Shown piece after piece: positions 10,294-19,090 of a DNA stretch of 64,000 bases. The translations under genes and the position numbers were made by a program. This DNA is from Sva-07 sp963828415 (lineage in GTDB: Bacteria; Actinomycetota; Acidimicrobiia; Acidimicrobiales; Ilumatobacteraceae): positions 496,001 to 560,000 of the forward strand of contig CAWHEI010000012.1 of the NCBI GenBank assembly GCA_963828415.1, read 5' to 3'. Each line of letters opens with the position of its first letter. The stretch's first letter is position 1. Under the pieces are notes generated by a model, which did no database searches, was not told the origin of the DNA, and saw nothing but the letters and a program-made list of their open reading frames with translations.

Positions 10294-11707
10294 AGTGGAG
10301 GTAGGTGGAGAGGCCGCGCTTGACGTATTTGCCGTGGCCCTTGGCGCCGACGTAGGTGTCGTTCTCGACGACCACGGTGCCGCGGCTGATCACCGTGTCG
10401 ACCTTTCCGTCGATCTCGAAGCCCTCGTAGGCACTGTGATCCATGTTCATGTGGTGCTTGTCGTTGACACCGATCCGGGTCTTCCGGTGCGGGTCCCAGA
10501 CGAGCACGTCGGCGTCGGCGCCGGGCTCGATGACACCCTTGTTGTCGAGACCGAACATGCGAGCGGGACTCGTCGAGCAGGTCTCGACCCAGCGCTCGAG
10601 TGTCAGCTCACCCGCGACGACACCCTGGTAGATCAGTTCCATGCGGTGCTCGACGCCGCCGATGCCGTTGGGGATCGCCGAGAAGTTGCCCAGCCCCAGT
10701 TCCTTCTGGTCCTTCATGCAGAACGGGCAGTGATCAGTCGAGACCACGGCGAGTTCGTTCATGCGCAGGCCCTTCCAGAGATCGGCCTGATGATGCTCGT
10801 GCTTGGTGCGCAACGGCGTGGAGCACACCCACTTGGCACCCTCGAACCCGGGCTGCGCGAGCTGGTCTTCGAGCGTCAGGTACAGATACTGCGGGCATGT
10901 CTCGGCGAAGACGTTCATCCCTGCGTGTTGTGCGGCGGCGACCTCTTCGAGCGCCTCGGAGGCCGACATGTGCACGATGTACAACGGCACGTTGCCGGCG
11001 ACCTTCGCCAATTGAATCGCACGGTGGGTGGCCTCGGACTCGAGCTCGGCCGGACGCGTCAGCGAGTGGAACTTCGGGTCGGTCTCGCCTCGGGCCAACG
11101 CCTGGGCCACGAGGACGTCGATCGCGATGCCGTTCTCGGCGTGCATCATGATCATCGCGCCCGACTCCGACGCGTTCTGCATCGCCCGCAGGATCTGGCC
11201 GTCGTCGGAGTAGAAGACGCCCGGATAGGCCATGAACATCTTGAAGCTGGTGATGCCCTCGTTGTCGACGAGGTACGTCATCGCCTTCAGCGACTCTTCG
11301 TCGACGCCGCCGATGATCTGGTGGAAGCCGTAGTCGATGGCGCATTCACCCGCCGCCTTGTCGTGCCAGGCGGCCAGCGTCTCCTGGACGCTCTCACCGG
11401 TCTTCTGGACGGCGAAGTCGACGATCGTGGTGACGCCGCCCCACGCGGCTGCCCGGGTCCCGGTCTCGAACGTGTCGGACGCCTCGGTGCCCCCGAACGG
11501 CAGCTGCATGTGCGTGTGGACATCGACGCCGCCGGGCACGACGTACTTGCCTGTCGCGTCGATCGTGCGGTCGGCGTTCACGCCCATCGCCGCGGCCTGA
11601 CCAGGCGCGAGGATCGCGACGATCTTCTCGCCGTCGATCAGCACGTCGGCGTCGCGACGGCCGACCGCCGAGATGACCGTGCCGCCGGAGATCAATGTGA
11701 CTGCCAT
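10292..11707 (-). CDS. hydA: Dihydropyrimidinase (D-hydantoinase family)
   Basis: This 471-aa cyclic amidohydrolase opens dihydrouracil or dihydrothymine (or 5-substituted hydantoins) to the N-carbamoyl amino acid. The binuclear metal site is visible: HTH at residues 64-66, the carboxylated lysine Lys156 in SFKMFMAYPG, His189 in MMHAENG, His246 in YIVHMSAS and Asp325 in VVSTDHCPF. Length and motif order are typical. It lies 1 nt downstream of the beta-ureidopropionase gene, the next step of the pathway, so substrates pass between two co-transcribed enzymes. The N-terminus (MAVTLISGGTVI) fits the family, so the annotated start is secure. Hydantoin specificity cannot be excluded from sequence alone. 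Confidence 0.92.
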   Translation of the reverse strand: MAVTLISGGTVISAVGRRDADVLIDGEKIVAILAPGQAAAMGVNADRTIDATGKYVVPGGVDVHTHMQLPFGGTEASDTFETGTRAAAWGGVTTIVDFAVQKTGESVQETLAAWHDKAAGECAIDYGFHQIIGGVDEESLKAMTYLVDNEGITSFKMFMAYPGVFYSDDGQILRAMQNASESGAMIMMHAENGIAIDVLVAQALARGETDPKFHSLTRPAELESEATHRAIQLAKVAGNVPLYIVHMSASEALEEVAAAQHAGMNVFAETCPQYLYLTLEDQLAQPGFEGAKWVCSTPLRTKHEHHQADLWKGLRMNELAVVSTDHCPFCMKDQKELGLGNFSAIPNGIGGVEHRMELIYQGVVAGELTLERWVETCSTSPARMFGLDNKGVIEPGADADVLVWDPHRKTRIGVNDKHHMNMDHSAYEGFEIDGKVDTVISRGTVVVENDTYVGAKGHGKYVKRGLSTYLH

Positions 11708-11708
11708 G

Positions 11709-12551
11709 TCAGCCCTCCACCAGTTCGCCGTAAGCGTCGGGACGACGATCGCGGTAGAAGGCCCAACCGTCGCGGACCTCCTTGATCCGATCCATGTCGA
11801 GCTCGCGAATGATCAACTCCGGCTCGTACGGGTCGCCCTTGTCACCGACGTACTGCCCCCTCGGGTCGACGAAGTAGCTCTGGCCGTAGAAGTCGTTCTC
11901 GCCGAGCGGCTCGATGCCGACCCGGTTGATCGCCCCGACGTAGTACATGTTCGCCACGGCGGCGGCGGGCTGCTCGATCGACCACAGGTACTCGCTGAGG
12001 CCACGGTGGGTCGCTGACGGGTTGAACACGATCTCGGCGCCGTTGAGCCCGAGCGCCCTCCAGCCTTCCGGGAAGTGGCGGTCGTAACAGATGTACACGC
12101 CGACCTTGCCGACGGCGGTGTCGAAGATCGGATAGCCACCGTTGCCGGGCCGGAAGTAGAACTTCTCCCAGAAGCCCTTCACCTGCGGGATGTGCTGCTT
12201 GCGGAACTTGCCGAGATAGGTGCCGTCGGCGTCGATCACGGCCGCGGTGTTGTAGTAGACCCCCGGCTGCTCGATCTCGTACATCGGCAGCACCATCACC
12301 ATGTTGAGTTCCTTCGCAAGCGCCTGGAACCGCTTGGTGGTGGGTCCATCGGGGATGTACTCGGTGTACTCGTAGTACTCGGCGTCTTGGACCTGGCAGA
12401 AGTACGGACCGTAGAAGAGCTCCTGGAAGCAGATGATCTGTGCACCCTGAGCTGCGGCCTCGCGGGCAGCGTCCTCGTGCTTGACGATCATCGACTCCTT
12501 GTCGCCGGTCCAGTCGGTCTGCAGCAACGCCGCTTTGATGATGTTGGCCAT
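11709..12551 (-). CDS. pydC: Beta-ureidopropionase / N-carbamoyl-amide hydrolase (nitrilase superfamily)
   Basis: This 280-aa nitrilase-fold amidase has the Glu-Lys-Cys triad in place: Glu44 in ICFQELFYGPY, Lys118 in FRKQHIPQ and Cys155 in VYICYDRHFPEG. It would hydrolyse N-carbamoyl-beta-alanine to beta-alanine, CO2 and ammonia, after dihydropyrimidinase. N-carbamoylputrescine amidase is a near relative, but the adjacent hydA favours beta-ureidopropionase. It is the first gene of the minus-strand catabolic and transport series; its start lies 156 nt from the divergent gene at 12708, so the operon promoter should be in that interval. Length is typical of the bacterial branch. Confidence 0.88.
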   Translation of the reverse strand: MANIIKAALLQTDWTGDKESMIVKHEDAAREAAAQGAQIICFQELFYGPYFCQVQDAEYYEYTEYIPDGPTTKRFQALAKELNMVMVLPMYEIEQPGVYYNTAAVIDADGTYLGKFRKQHIPQVKGFWEKFYFRPGNGGYPIFDTAVGKVGVYICYDRHFPEGWRALGLNGAEIVFNPSATHRGLSEYLWSIEQPAAAVANMYYVGAINRVGIEPLGENDFYGQSYFVDPRGQYVGDKGDPYEPELIIRELDMDRIKEVRDGWAFYRDRRPDAYGELVEG

Positions 12552-12707
12552 GGGGTCCTCTGGTGTTCGTCGGCGGTCCGGCGCAGTCGGTCGGATGTCC
12601 GCGTGACACTAACGACCCGCCGACGCGTGGACAAGGGCGCCGCGCTGCTCGTACATTCAGTTCACCGTGCGGAAACAACCGCCGTCCCCGATCGAGGAAG
12701 CACCGCG

Positions 12708-13004
12708 ATGCCCACGTTCCGCAGCGCCTGGCACTGGGTGTTCGGCAAGCACGAACCCAAGCCACCGAATCCTGACCGAACGGTCGAGGCGGGATGGGTG
12801 CCGCAGTGGATGGCGCCGATGATCGTCGACGAACTGAACGCCCAGGGCATTCCTGCGGTGACCACCGATGACTTCAACCTCAATCCCTACATGAACAGCC
12901 GCGAGCCAATGGCGAGAGTGTTCGTCACCGAAGATCGCAAGGCCGAAGCCCGCGAGGTGATGACCGACATCCTCGGCCATCCCCCCGCCCAACGCCGCAT
13001 CTGA
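12708..13004 (+). CDS. Small DUF2007-like protein
   Basis: This 98-aa soluble protein starts MPTFRSAWHWVFGKHEPKPP. The C-terminal half, APMIVDELNAQGIPAVTTDD then ARVFVTEDRKAEAREVMTDI, resembles the DUF2007 or 'putative signal transducing protein' fold, in which a short alpha/beta unit ends in an Arg/Ala-rich helix. The ATG at 12708 is preferred because GAGGA lies about 9 nt upstream and the longer frame merely crosses the opposite-strand amidase gene. It is divergent from the pyrimidine operon with a 156-nt spacer. No biochemical role can be assigned; the family match is by pattern only. Confidence 0.6.
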   Translation: MPTFRSAWHWVFGKHEPKPPNPDRTVEAGWVPQWMAPMIVDELNAQGIPAVTTDDFNLNPYMNSREPMARVFVTEDRKAEAREVMTDILGHPPAQRRI

Positions 13005-13020
13005 CACCACCCCCGGAAAC

Positions 13021-13078
13021 CACGTTTGCGTTGCAGAACCGGTGGAGCGGGTCACCCGAAATTGTGCTCAAACGGGGG
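13021..13078. repeat. GTTTGCGTTGCA dyad repeat, copy 1
   Basis: This is the diverged first member of a family of about 55-bp inverted repeats with arms GTTTGCGTTGCA and TGCAACGCAAAC. Here the right arm is decayed (TTGTGCTCAAAC). Other copies lie at 14058, 14129 and 36362, all in spacers. Confidence 0.6.
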
Positions 13079-13115
13079 TTTCCGGTCTCGCCGGGTTGGC
13101 ACCCACTGCCCGCAC

Positions 13116-14039
13116 ATGAACATCAGCGCGTCACTCAACGATCTCGCCGCCGACCAGGAGGGCCTGCTCACCTCGGACCAGCTCCGACTGCACGGCGTGT
13201 CGAGCTGGACCCGGCGTCGCTGGATCGCCGAGGGGTGGATCTTCCGGCTGGCACCACGCGTCTACGCCCTGCGCGGCTCGCCCGACACCCATCGTCGCCG
13301 CCTCCGTTGCGGTCTGTTGTGCCTCGGCGAGCGCAGCTGGGTGAGTTTCGAGGCCGCGGCCAGCCTCCACGGCCTCGATCGATCCCGTCCACACGCTGTC
13401 GAGTTCACCATCGAGCGTCCTCGTCGAGCGGCCGTGCTGCCATTCGCCGTGCACACCACCAAGCGGCTCGACCCGATCGATCATGTGGTCGTCGACGGCT
13501 TCCGGGTCACCTCCGCGACCCGCACAGTGTTCGACCTCGCCCTCGCCCGGGCGCACCCTCAGCGGATCGAAGCTGCGATCGACAGCGCCGTCCGGCTCCA
13601 ACTCTCGTCGCCTGAGGTACTCGCCCGACGCCTGGAGGGGCTGCGCGGCTCCGGCCGTTGGGGGTGTCGCCTCGTCGAGGAGATGATCGTCGACTCGGGT
13701 GGTCACACCCACCTCGAGCGACGCTTCCTCGAGCTCGTGAGGGAGGCGGGATTGCCGACACCGAGAAAGCAGGTGGTGTTCCGCGCCGACGGTCGCCACG
13801 TCGCTCGAGTCGACTTCTTCTTCGACGCGTTCGGCGTGGTGGTCGAGGTCTCCGGCCAGAAAGGGCACGCCAGCCCCGCCGAACGAGCTCGGGATGCTCA
13901 GCGGCGCAACGAGCTCCAGGATCTCGGCGTACGGGTGTTCGAATACACCTTCGATGACGTGACCAAGCGTTCCGACATGGTCCGTCGCACCCTGCGCATT
14001 CGTCTCGCCTCGGCGGCCCTCCCCCAGCCCGCTGCCTGA
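13116..14039 (+). CDS. AbiEi-type antitoxin-domain protein with DUF559 nuclease-like C-terminus
   Basis: This 307-aa protein starts MNISASLNDLAADQEG. Residues about 1-60 form a winged-helix region (LLTSDQLRLHGVSSWTRRRW) of the AbiEi-like N-terminal type. The middle part (ATRTVFDLAL) is typical of these actinobacterial proteins. The C-terminal 90 residues, VARVDFFFDAFGVVVEVSG followed by DAQRRNELQDLGVRVFEYT, match the DUF559/Vsr-like PD-(D/E)XK fold with Asp and Glu-x-Ser spaced as in that nuclease core. No AbiEii nucleotidyltransferase toxin lies next to it, so it is probably not half of an AbiE system. ATG 13116 is chosen over the TTG 30 codons upstream because that frame begins inside a repeat. 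Confidence 0.7.
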   Translation: MNISASLNDLAADQEGLLTSDQLRLHGVSSWTRRRWIAEGWIFRLAPRVYALRGSPDTHRRRLRCGLLCLGERSWVSFEAAASLHGLDRSRPHAVEFTIERPRRAAVLPFAVHTTKRLDPIDHVVVDGFRVTSATRTVFDLALARAHPQRIEAAIDSAVRLQLSSPEVLARRLEGLRGSGRWGCRLVEEMIVDSGGHTHLERRFLELVREAGLPTPRKQVVFRADGRHVARVDFFFDAFGVVVEVSGQKGHASPAERARDAQRRNELQDLGVRVFEYTFDDVTKRSDMVRRTLRIRLASAALPQPAA

Positions 14040-14057
14040 CTACCACCCGACAACCAG

Positions 14058-14110
14058 ACGTTTGCGTTGCAGTTCCGGCGACCCGGTCCACTCGAGATGC
14101 AACGCAAACG
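14058..14110. repeat. GTTTGCGTTGCA dyad repeat, copy 2
   Basis: This inverted repeat has arms ACGTTTGCGTTGCA and TGCAACGCAAACG around a TTCCGGCGACCCGG interior, located between the convergent ends of genes 13116-14039 and 14198-15010. Confidence 0.7.
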
Positions 14111-14128
14111 GGATGCTGCCGGGAGCGC

Positions 14129-14184
14129 CACGTTTGGGCGCAGATTCCGGCGACCCGGTCCACCCGAAATGCAACGCAAACGGG
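14129..14184. repeat. GTTTGCGTTGCA dyad repeat, copy 3
   Basis: This is a second copy in the same convergent spacer, 18 nt after copy 2. The left arm is slightly decayed (CACGTTTGGGCGCA); the right arm ATGCAACGCAAACGGGG is intact. The two form a direct tandem. Confidence 0.7.
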
Positions 14185-14197
14185 GTTGTTGGGTAGG

Positions 14198-15010
14198 TCA
14201 GATGTGGCTGGGGCGGAGGAGTTCGTGGGCCATCGGGCACTCGGCGACGATCGCCGGTGGCCCCATCGGGACCTTGCCGTGCGGGCCGACGACGTGGGTG
14301 AACATCGACGTCGGGATGACCTCGACGTCGAGATCCCAGGCGTCGTGCTCGGCGGCGAGCGTGTCGACCTTGGTGGTCATCGCATCGAGGAAGCCCGCCG
14401 GCAGGCGCCGCCCGACGCCGGCCACGATCCACACCTCTCGGCCGAATGCCGCAGCCGCCGCCACGATCGTCGACGACCCGATGGGGACCACGGTGCGCTC
14501 AGAGTCGATGGCGAGTGCCTCGACCAACACCACGTCGGCATGGCGCACTGCGGCCCCTGCCACGCCGGCGTCGACCGCTTCCACTTCGACGTCGTAGCGC
14601 TCGAGGCGACGCACGAACGACGTCGCGGTGTACCCGGCATCGAGTGCGAGCACGCGAACGTCACCTCGCCGGATCAGGCCATCGCCGGTCACGTCCGGAT
14701 CGCCGATCGTGACCACGATCGACTCGTCGGGAAGCACCGCGGCGAGTTCGGCGCCGGTGCGGTCGCTGCGGATCTCATCGGCGAGCTCCCACACCGCCTC
14801 GAACGGCTCGGCCGAGGTGGCCACGTTCGCGCACAACCACCACAGCGGCCCGGTGAATGGATGTCGCTCGACGATGCGCCGACAAGCGACGACCAGCCCC
14901 GACGGATCGAAGTGCAGCGATCCGAGCGCGTGGGCGGTCTCCTCGACCAACGACGAGGGATCGGCCCCCTGCGCCCTCGCCACGTAGCGGAGATGCTCGA
15001 TCGGGTGCAC
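14198..15010 (-). CDS. eIF-2B-like / ribose-1,5-bisphosphate isomerase-type protein
   Basis: This 270-aa Rossmann-like protein of the IF-2B alpha/beta/delta superfamily begins at GTG 15010 (HPIEHLRYVARAQGADPSS) with a helical N-terminal half. The C-terminal half shows DVRVLALDAGYTATSF, then ADVVLVEALAIDSERTVVP and GSSTIVAAAAAFGREVWIV, the order seen in eIF2B-like proteins, where the equivalent loop binds a phosphosugar. Methylthioribose-1-phosphate isomerase is a distant relative, but this protein is shorter. Actinobacterial members have no established reaction that I can name. It is divergent from the thioredoxin-fold gene at 15157 across a 146-nt spacer. Confidence 0.65.
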   Translation of the reverse strand: MHPIEHLRYVARAQGADPSSLVEETAHALGSLHFDPSGLVVACRRIVERHPFTGPLWWLCANVATSAEPFEAVWELADEIRSDRTGAELAAVLPDESIVVTIGDPDVTGDGLIRRGDVRVLALDAGYTATSFVRRLERYDVEVEAVDAGVAGAAVRHADVVLVEALAIDSERTVVPIGSSTIVAAAAAFGREVWIVAGVGRRLPAGFLDAMTTKVDTLAAEHDAWDLDVEVIPTSMFTHVVGPHGKVPMGPPAIVAECPMAHELLRPSHI

Positions 15011-15156
15011 GGCGCGACCGTACCCCGACTCCGCTGACCCTGTCGTGCGCAACCCCGACTCGACGGAGCGACACGCCGGCCCGGCCCCATGTGACGCCTG
15101 CCGGGCGACGGTGTGGATACCCCGATCGACGGCGCCAGTCGCTACGATCGCTGGCC

Positions 15157-15702
15157 GTGGCCGACACGACCCCCGACACCGCAGCACCGGCTCCGTCACG
15201 CCTGGGCGAGAAGCTTCCGGCCGAACTCGTCCTGACGCCCCTCGTCGACGGTGCCGCGGGCACCGGCCGCCCGATCATGGAATGGCTGACCACCTTCCAT
15301 CTGGCCTCGGTCGTCCTCGACCCCTACACCAACGAGAGTTCCTGGGTGCTCAAGGCCGCAGCACGAGTGCTCGAACAGTTCCGAGGCTCGGACACTCGGA
15401 TCAACCTGCTCGTCACCGCCAACGCCGTCGACGCCCGCACGTTCCTCGGCCCCTACGCCGACCGTTTCCTCGTGTTCTGCGACCCCGACCGCAACTTCGT
15501 GAAGGCCGCTGGTCTGACCGAGCTCCCGGCATTCGTCTTCACCCGTGTCGACGGCGTCGTCGCTGCGGCCGCCCAGGGCTGGAACCCGCCCGAGTGGGAA
15601 GCCGTCGCCGACGCCATCGCCGAGGTCTGCTGGTGGACTTCGATTCCCGTGCCCGGCCCCGGCGACCCGGGTCCGTTCCGCGGCTCGCCCGCGCTGGGCT
15701 GA
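15157..15702 (+). CDS. Thioredoxin-fold protein lacking the active-site cysteine pair
   Basis: This 181-aa protein starts at GTG 15157 (ADTTPDTAAPAPSRLGEKLP). It shows a thioredoxin-like order of strands: FHLASVVLDPYTNESSWVL where WCxxC would be, RINLLVTANAV, FLVFCDPDRNFVKAAG, and then the cis-Pro loop ELPAFVFTRVDGVV. There is no CxxC at the expected position, so a dithiol redox role is unlikely. It lies 4 nt before the HrpB helicase gene and is probably co-transcribed with it. Family naming is by pattern only; a structural or regulatory role is a guess. Confidence 0.6.
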   Translation: MADTTPDTAAPAPSRLGEKLPAELVLTPLVDGAAGTGRPIMEWLTTFHLASVVLDPYTNESSWVLKAAARVLEQFRGSDTRINLLVTANAVDARTFLGPYADRFLVFCDPDRNFVKAAGLTELPAFVFTRVDGVVAAAAQGWNPPEWEAVADAIAEVCWWTSIPVPGPGDPGPFRGSPALG

Positions 15703-15706
15703 ACCG

Positions 15707-18247
15707 GTGCCCTCAGGGCCCGTCGAGCTTCCCGACCTTCCCGTCGTCGAGGCGATCCCCGCGGTCCGAACCGCCTTGGCCGAACGACGCCGCGCCGTCC
15801 TCGTGGCACCGCCCGGCGCCGGCAAGACGACGCTGATCCCGCTGGCACTGCTCGGTGAGCCGTGGCTCGACGGCCAGCGCATCGTGATGCTCGAACCGCG
15901 CCGACTGGCAACCCGCGCCGCTGCTCGTCGGATGGCCGGCACCACCCGCACCGAGGTGGGAGGGCTCGTCGGCTTCCAGACGCGAGACGAGCGCCACATC
16001 GGTGCGACCACCCGAATCGAGGTGGTGACCGAGGGCGTGCTCACCCGTCGGCTGCAGTCCGACCCCGAGCTGCCCGGCGTCGGTCTCGTCATCTTCGACG
16101 AGGTCCACGAGCGCAACCTCACCACCGACCTCGGCCTCGCACTCGCCCTCGACGTCGCCTCGACGATCCGACCCGACCTGCGGCTCCTGGCCATGTCGGC
16201 AACCCCCGACGTCGAAGGGCTCACTGCGCTCCTCGACGCGCCCGTCGTCGAGAGCGAGGGCCGCATGTTCGACGTCGACATGCACTGGCTGCCCCGTGCT
16301 CCATCAGGAGGCGGGCGGCGCTCGGGACCCAGCCGTGGGGGACGACCGGGCCGCAGGGCGGGCCCGGGCGGCGGCAACCGGATCGAACCCGACGTCGTCG
16401 CCGCAATCCTGCGGGCGCTGCGCGAACAGACCGGCGACATCCTGGTGTTCCTGCCGGGGATCGGAGAGATCCGCCGCACCGAATCGATGCTGCGCGACTC
16501 GGTGAGTGGCGATGTCGACGTGTTCCCGCTCGCGGGAGCGCTGTCGCTCGCCGAACAGGATGTTGCGCTCGCTCCATCGCTCCCAGGTCGGCGGCGAGTC
16601 GTGCTGTCGACCGACATCGCCGAGACGTCGTTGACGGTCGACGGTGTGCGGGTGGTCGTCGACAGCGGCCTCGCCCGCGAACCTCGGTTCGATGCCCGCA
16701 CCGGAATGACGAGGCTCACCACCGTCTCGACGAGCCGAGCGTCAGCCGAGCAACGAGCCGGACGCGCCGGGCGCACCGAGCCGGGGGCGGCGTACCGACT
16801 CTGGAGCAAGCTCGAACACGGCACTCGGATCAAGCACCGCTCACCCGAGATCACCCAGGCCGATCTCGCCGGGTTCGCGCTCGAGCTCGCGGCGTGGGGC
16901 GGTGGGGACGATCTTCGTTTCATCGACCCTCCCCCGAGCGGCCCGCTCACCCAGGCCCGCGAGTTGCTCGTCGGTCTCCATGCGATCGACGACGACGGCT
17001 CGATCACTCCGCTCGGGCGAACCATGCTCGGCCTGCCGGTGCACCCGCGCCTCGCCAGGATGGTGGCCGTCGATCGCTCGTCGCTGGCGTGCGTGATCGC
17101 CACCTTGGTCGAGGAACGAGACATCTTCCGTGGCCGCCCCGACGACCTACCTGCCGACCTCGCGCTGCGAATCGCCGCGCTGACGGGCCGTCGCGGCCAC
17201 GACGCCGCCGATCGAGGCGCGGTCCATCGATTGCGTGACCGTGCCGCCGACCTCGCGCGGCGAGCGCGGATCTCCTTCGATCTCGACGACGTCGATCCCG
17301 ACCGATCGGGCGTCGTGCTCCTACTCGGATATCCCGATCGGTTGGCCGCCCGGCGACGACCCGGCCAGTTCCAACTCCGAGCGGGAGCGACCGCCTGGCT
17401 GCCCGACGCCGACCCGCTCGCCGACGAGTTGTTCGTCGTTGCTGCCGATCTCGACGGCCACCGCGAGCGAGCCCGTATCCGGCTCGCCGCCGTGGTCGAC
17501 GCCGACGACGTCGTGGCCGAGTTCGGCAGCGAGATCGTCGAACGCCGGACGCTCGACTGGGACGCCGAACGCGACGACCTCGTGGAAACGGTCGACCGCC
17601 GGTTGGGATCGATCCAGCTCGGCCGACGTGTCGGTCGCCCCGAGCCAGGCGACGAGACGACTGCAGCGTTGATGACACGGGTCCGGGCGACGCAACTCGG
17701 CGTGTTGCGTTGGTCGGGGACCTCGAGGTCGCTGCGCGAGCGGGTGGCCTTCCTGCACCGCTCACTCGGCGATCCGTGGCCGGACTGGTCGACCGGGCAC
17801 CTGATCGACACGGTCGACGAGTGGCTCGCTCCCTACCTGCCGGGGGCGACGGGACGCGCCGACCTGGAGCGAGTCGACATCGCGATGGTGTTGCGCAGCC
17901 AGCTTCCGTGGGAGGTCGGCGCGGAACTCGACGATGTTGCACCGCCGACGCTGACCCTGCCGTCAGGTCGGTCGGTGCCGATCGACTACGCCGGCGAGCA
18001 GCCCGACGCGTTCGTGCGGGTCCAGGACCTGTTCGGCGTCAACGTCCATCCCGTGGCCGGCGGTGTGCCGATCCGCTTGCACCTGTTGTCGCCCGCCGAC
18101 CGACCGATCCAGGTGACCGCCGACCTCCCCGGTTTCTGGGCCGGTTCGTGGGCTGACGTCAAGAAGGACATGGCCGGGCGATATCCGAAGCACCAGTGGC
18201 CCGACGACCCGGCCAACGCCGATCCGAAACGCATGAAGGACCGCTGA
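15707..18247 (+). CDS. hrpB: ATP-dependent DEAH-box helicase HrpB
   Basis: This 846-aa superfamily 2 RNA/DNA helicase-like ATPase has Walker A APPGAGKTT (Lys40), motif II DEVHE (131-135), motif III MSATPD, motif V STDIAETSLTVDG and motif VI EQRAGRAGR. A helicase-associated domain and the long HrpB-specific C-terminal domain ending near WPDDPANADPKRMKDR follow. The length is close to other bacterial HrpB proteins. GTG 15707 is chosen as the start because it lies 4 nt after the preceding stop and places Walker A at the usual distance. The interior insert GGGRRSGPSRGGRPGRR is a basic low-complexity loop between the two RecA lobes. Its biological role is poorly defined in all bacteria. Confidence 0.9.
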   Translation: MPSGPVELPDLPVVEAIPAVRTALAERRRAVLVAPPGAGKTTLIPLALLGEPWLDGQRIVMLEPRRLATRAAARRMAGTTRTEVGGLVGFQTRDERHIGATTRIEVVTEGVLTRRLQSDPELPGVGLVIFDEVHERNLTTDLGLALALDVASTIRPDLRLLAMSATPDVEGLTALLDAPVVESEGRMFDVDMHWLPRAPSGGGRRSGPSRGGRPGRRAGPGGGNRIEPDVVAAILRALREQTGDILVFLPGIGEIRRTESMLRDSVSGDVDVFPLAGALSLAEQDVALAPSLPGRRRVVLSTDIAETSLTVDGVRVVVDSGLAREPRFDARTGMTRLTTVSTSRASAEQRAGRAGRTEPGAAYRLWSKLEHGTRIKHRSPEITQADLAGFALELAAWGGGDDLRFIDPPPSGPLTQARELLVGLHAIDDDGSITPLGRTMLGLPVHPRLARMVAVDRSSLACVIATLVEERDIFRGRPDDLPADLALRIAALTGRRGHDAADRGAVHRLRDRAADLARRARISFDLDDVDPDRSGVVLLLGYPDRLAARRRPGQFQLRAGATAWLPDADPLADELFVVAADLDGHRERARIRLAAVVDADDVVAEFGSEIVERRTLDWDAERDDLVETVDRRLGSIQLGRRVGRPEPGDETTAALMTRVRATQLGVLRWSGTSRSLRERVAFLHRSLGDPWPDWSTGHLIDTVDEWLAPYLPGATGRADLERVDIAMVLRSQLPWEVGAELDDVAPPTLTLPSGRSVPIDYAGEQPDAFVRVQDLFGVNVHPVAGGVPIRLHLLSPADRPIQVTADLPGFWAGSWADVKKDMAGRYPKHQWPDDPANADPKRMKDR

Positions 18248-18972
18248 TGCTCGGCCTCTCGATGGGAATGGCGATCGCGTGTGTCGTCGTGGTCTACGTC
18301 GGCGCGACGGTGCAGGCGTCGATCGGTATCGGGCTGGGGATGATCGTGTCGCCGATGCTGTTGCTGGCCGATCCCGACTTCATCCCGGCAGCGATCATGC
18401 TGGCGGTGATTCCGCTGACGTTCACGATTGCGTGGATCGACCGCCAGCACATCGCGCCGCGCGACGTCGGCTTCGCGGTCGCTGGTCGCGTCCCGGGCAC
18501 GATTGCCGGTGCGCTCGTCGTGGCGTCGATGTCCGACCGGGTGCTGGCCATCCTGGTGGCGAGTTCGGTCCTCCTGGCGGTCGTCGCGTCGATCACCGGT
18601 CGACTGTTCCGCCCGACCGATCGGGCGCTCGTGGTCGCCGGGATGGCGTCGGGTTTCGCCGGGACGACAACCGGAGTCGGCGGTCCACCGATGGCACTGA
18701 CCTACCAGAACAGCGACCCCGCCACGATGCGGGCGACGATCTCCGCCTTCTTCGCGATCGGGTCAGTGATGTCGATCATCGCACTGTGGTTGGCGGGCGA
18801 GATCGGCGTGCGGCAGCTGCAGCTCACCGCGATGATCCTCCCTGGTGTCGTGCTCGGCGTCGTCACCGCCCGCTTCGTGAAGGACTACCTGAAGCCCGAA
18901 GTCGTCCGCCCCACGGTGCTCGTCATCTGCACCACCGCCGCCGTCGCCCTCCTCGTCGAGACCTTCACCTGA
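18247..18972 (+). CDS. TauE/SafE (TSUP) family membrane exporter
   Basis: This 241-aa integral membrane protein has about eight hydrophobic segments. The two family half-repeats are visible: VGATVQASIGIGLGMIVSP near the N-terminus and GFAGTTTGVGGPPMALTYQ at about residue 140. TSUP proteins export sulfite, sulfoacetate or related organic anions (family knowledge); the substrate here is undetermined. The start ATG shares its A with the TGA of hrpB, so the genes are translationally coupled although functionally unrelated. It ends 20 nt before a strong 20-bp hairpin. Confidence 0.82.
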   Translation: MLGLSMGMAIACVVVVYVGATVQASIGIGLGMIVSPMLLLADPDFIPAAIMLAVIPLTFTIAWIDRQHIAPRDVGFAVAGRVPGTIAGALVVASMSDRVLAILVASSVLLAVVASITGRLFRPTDRALVVAGMASGFAGTTTGVGGPPMALTYQNSDPATMRATISAFFAIGSVMSIIALWLAGEIGVRQLQLTAMILPGVVLGVVTARFVKDYLKPEVVRPTVLVICTTAAVALLVETFT

Positions 18973-18992
18973 CGCCAACCCACAATCTGGTT

Positions 18993-19035
18993 CTCGTGAA
19001 CTCGTGCGGGAATGGTTCCCGCACGAGTTCACGAG
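18993..19035. repeat. CTCGTGAAC hairpin, 20-bp stem
   Basis: This is a perfect 20-bp inverted repeat (CTCGTGAACTCGTGCGGGAA and its complement) with a 3-nt loop TGG, between the exporter and the lipoprotein hydrolase gene. It shares the outer CTCGTGAAC stem with the 3071 hairpin. A strong stem without a T-run; it may terminate the hrpB transcript. Confidence 0.7.
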
Positions 19036-19090
19036 CAGCTTGGCCGAGGACGGCTGGGCGCTGAGAGCGCAATCGCACTACGTTGCCGCC

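Noticed and set aside
12552..12707. Candidate riboswitch or attenuator upstream of the pyrimidine operon
   Set aside because: No conserved riboswitch pattern or leader peptide is visible; only weak -35/-10-like boxes could be found.
15196..17811. 871-codon minus-strand open frame opposite hrpB
   Set aside because: It is Arg/Ser-rich with no family motif and lies antisense to a clear helicase gene; high GC content creates such frames.
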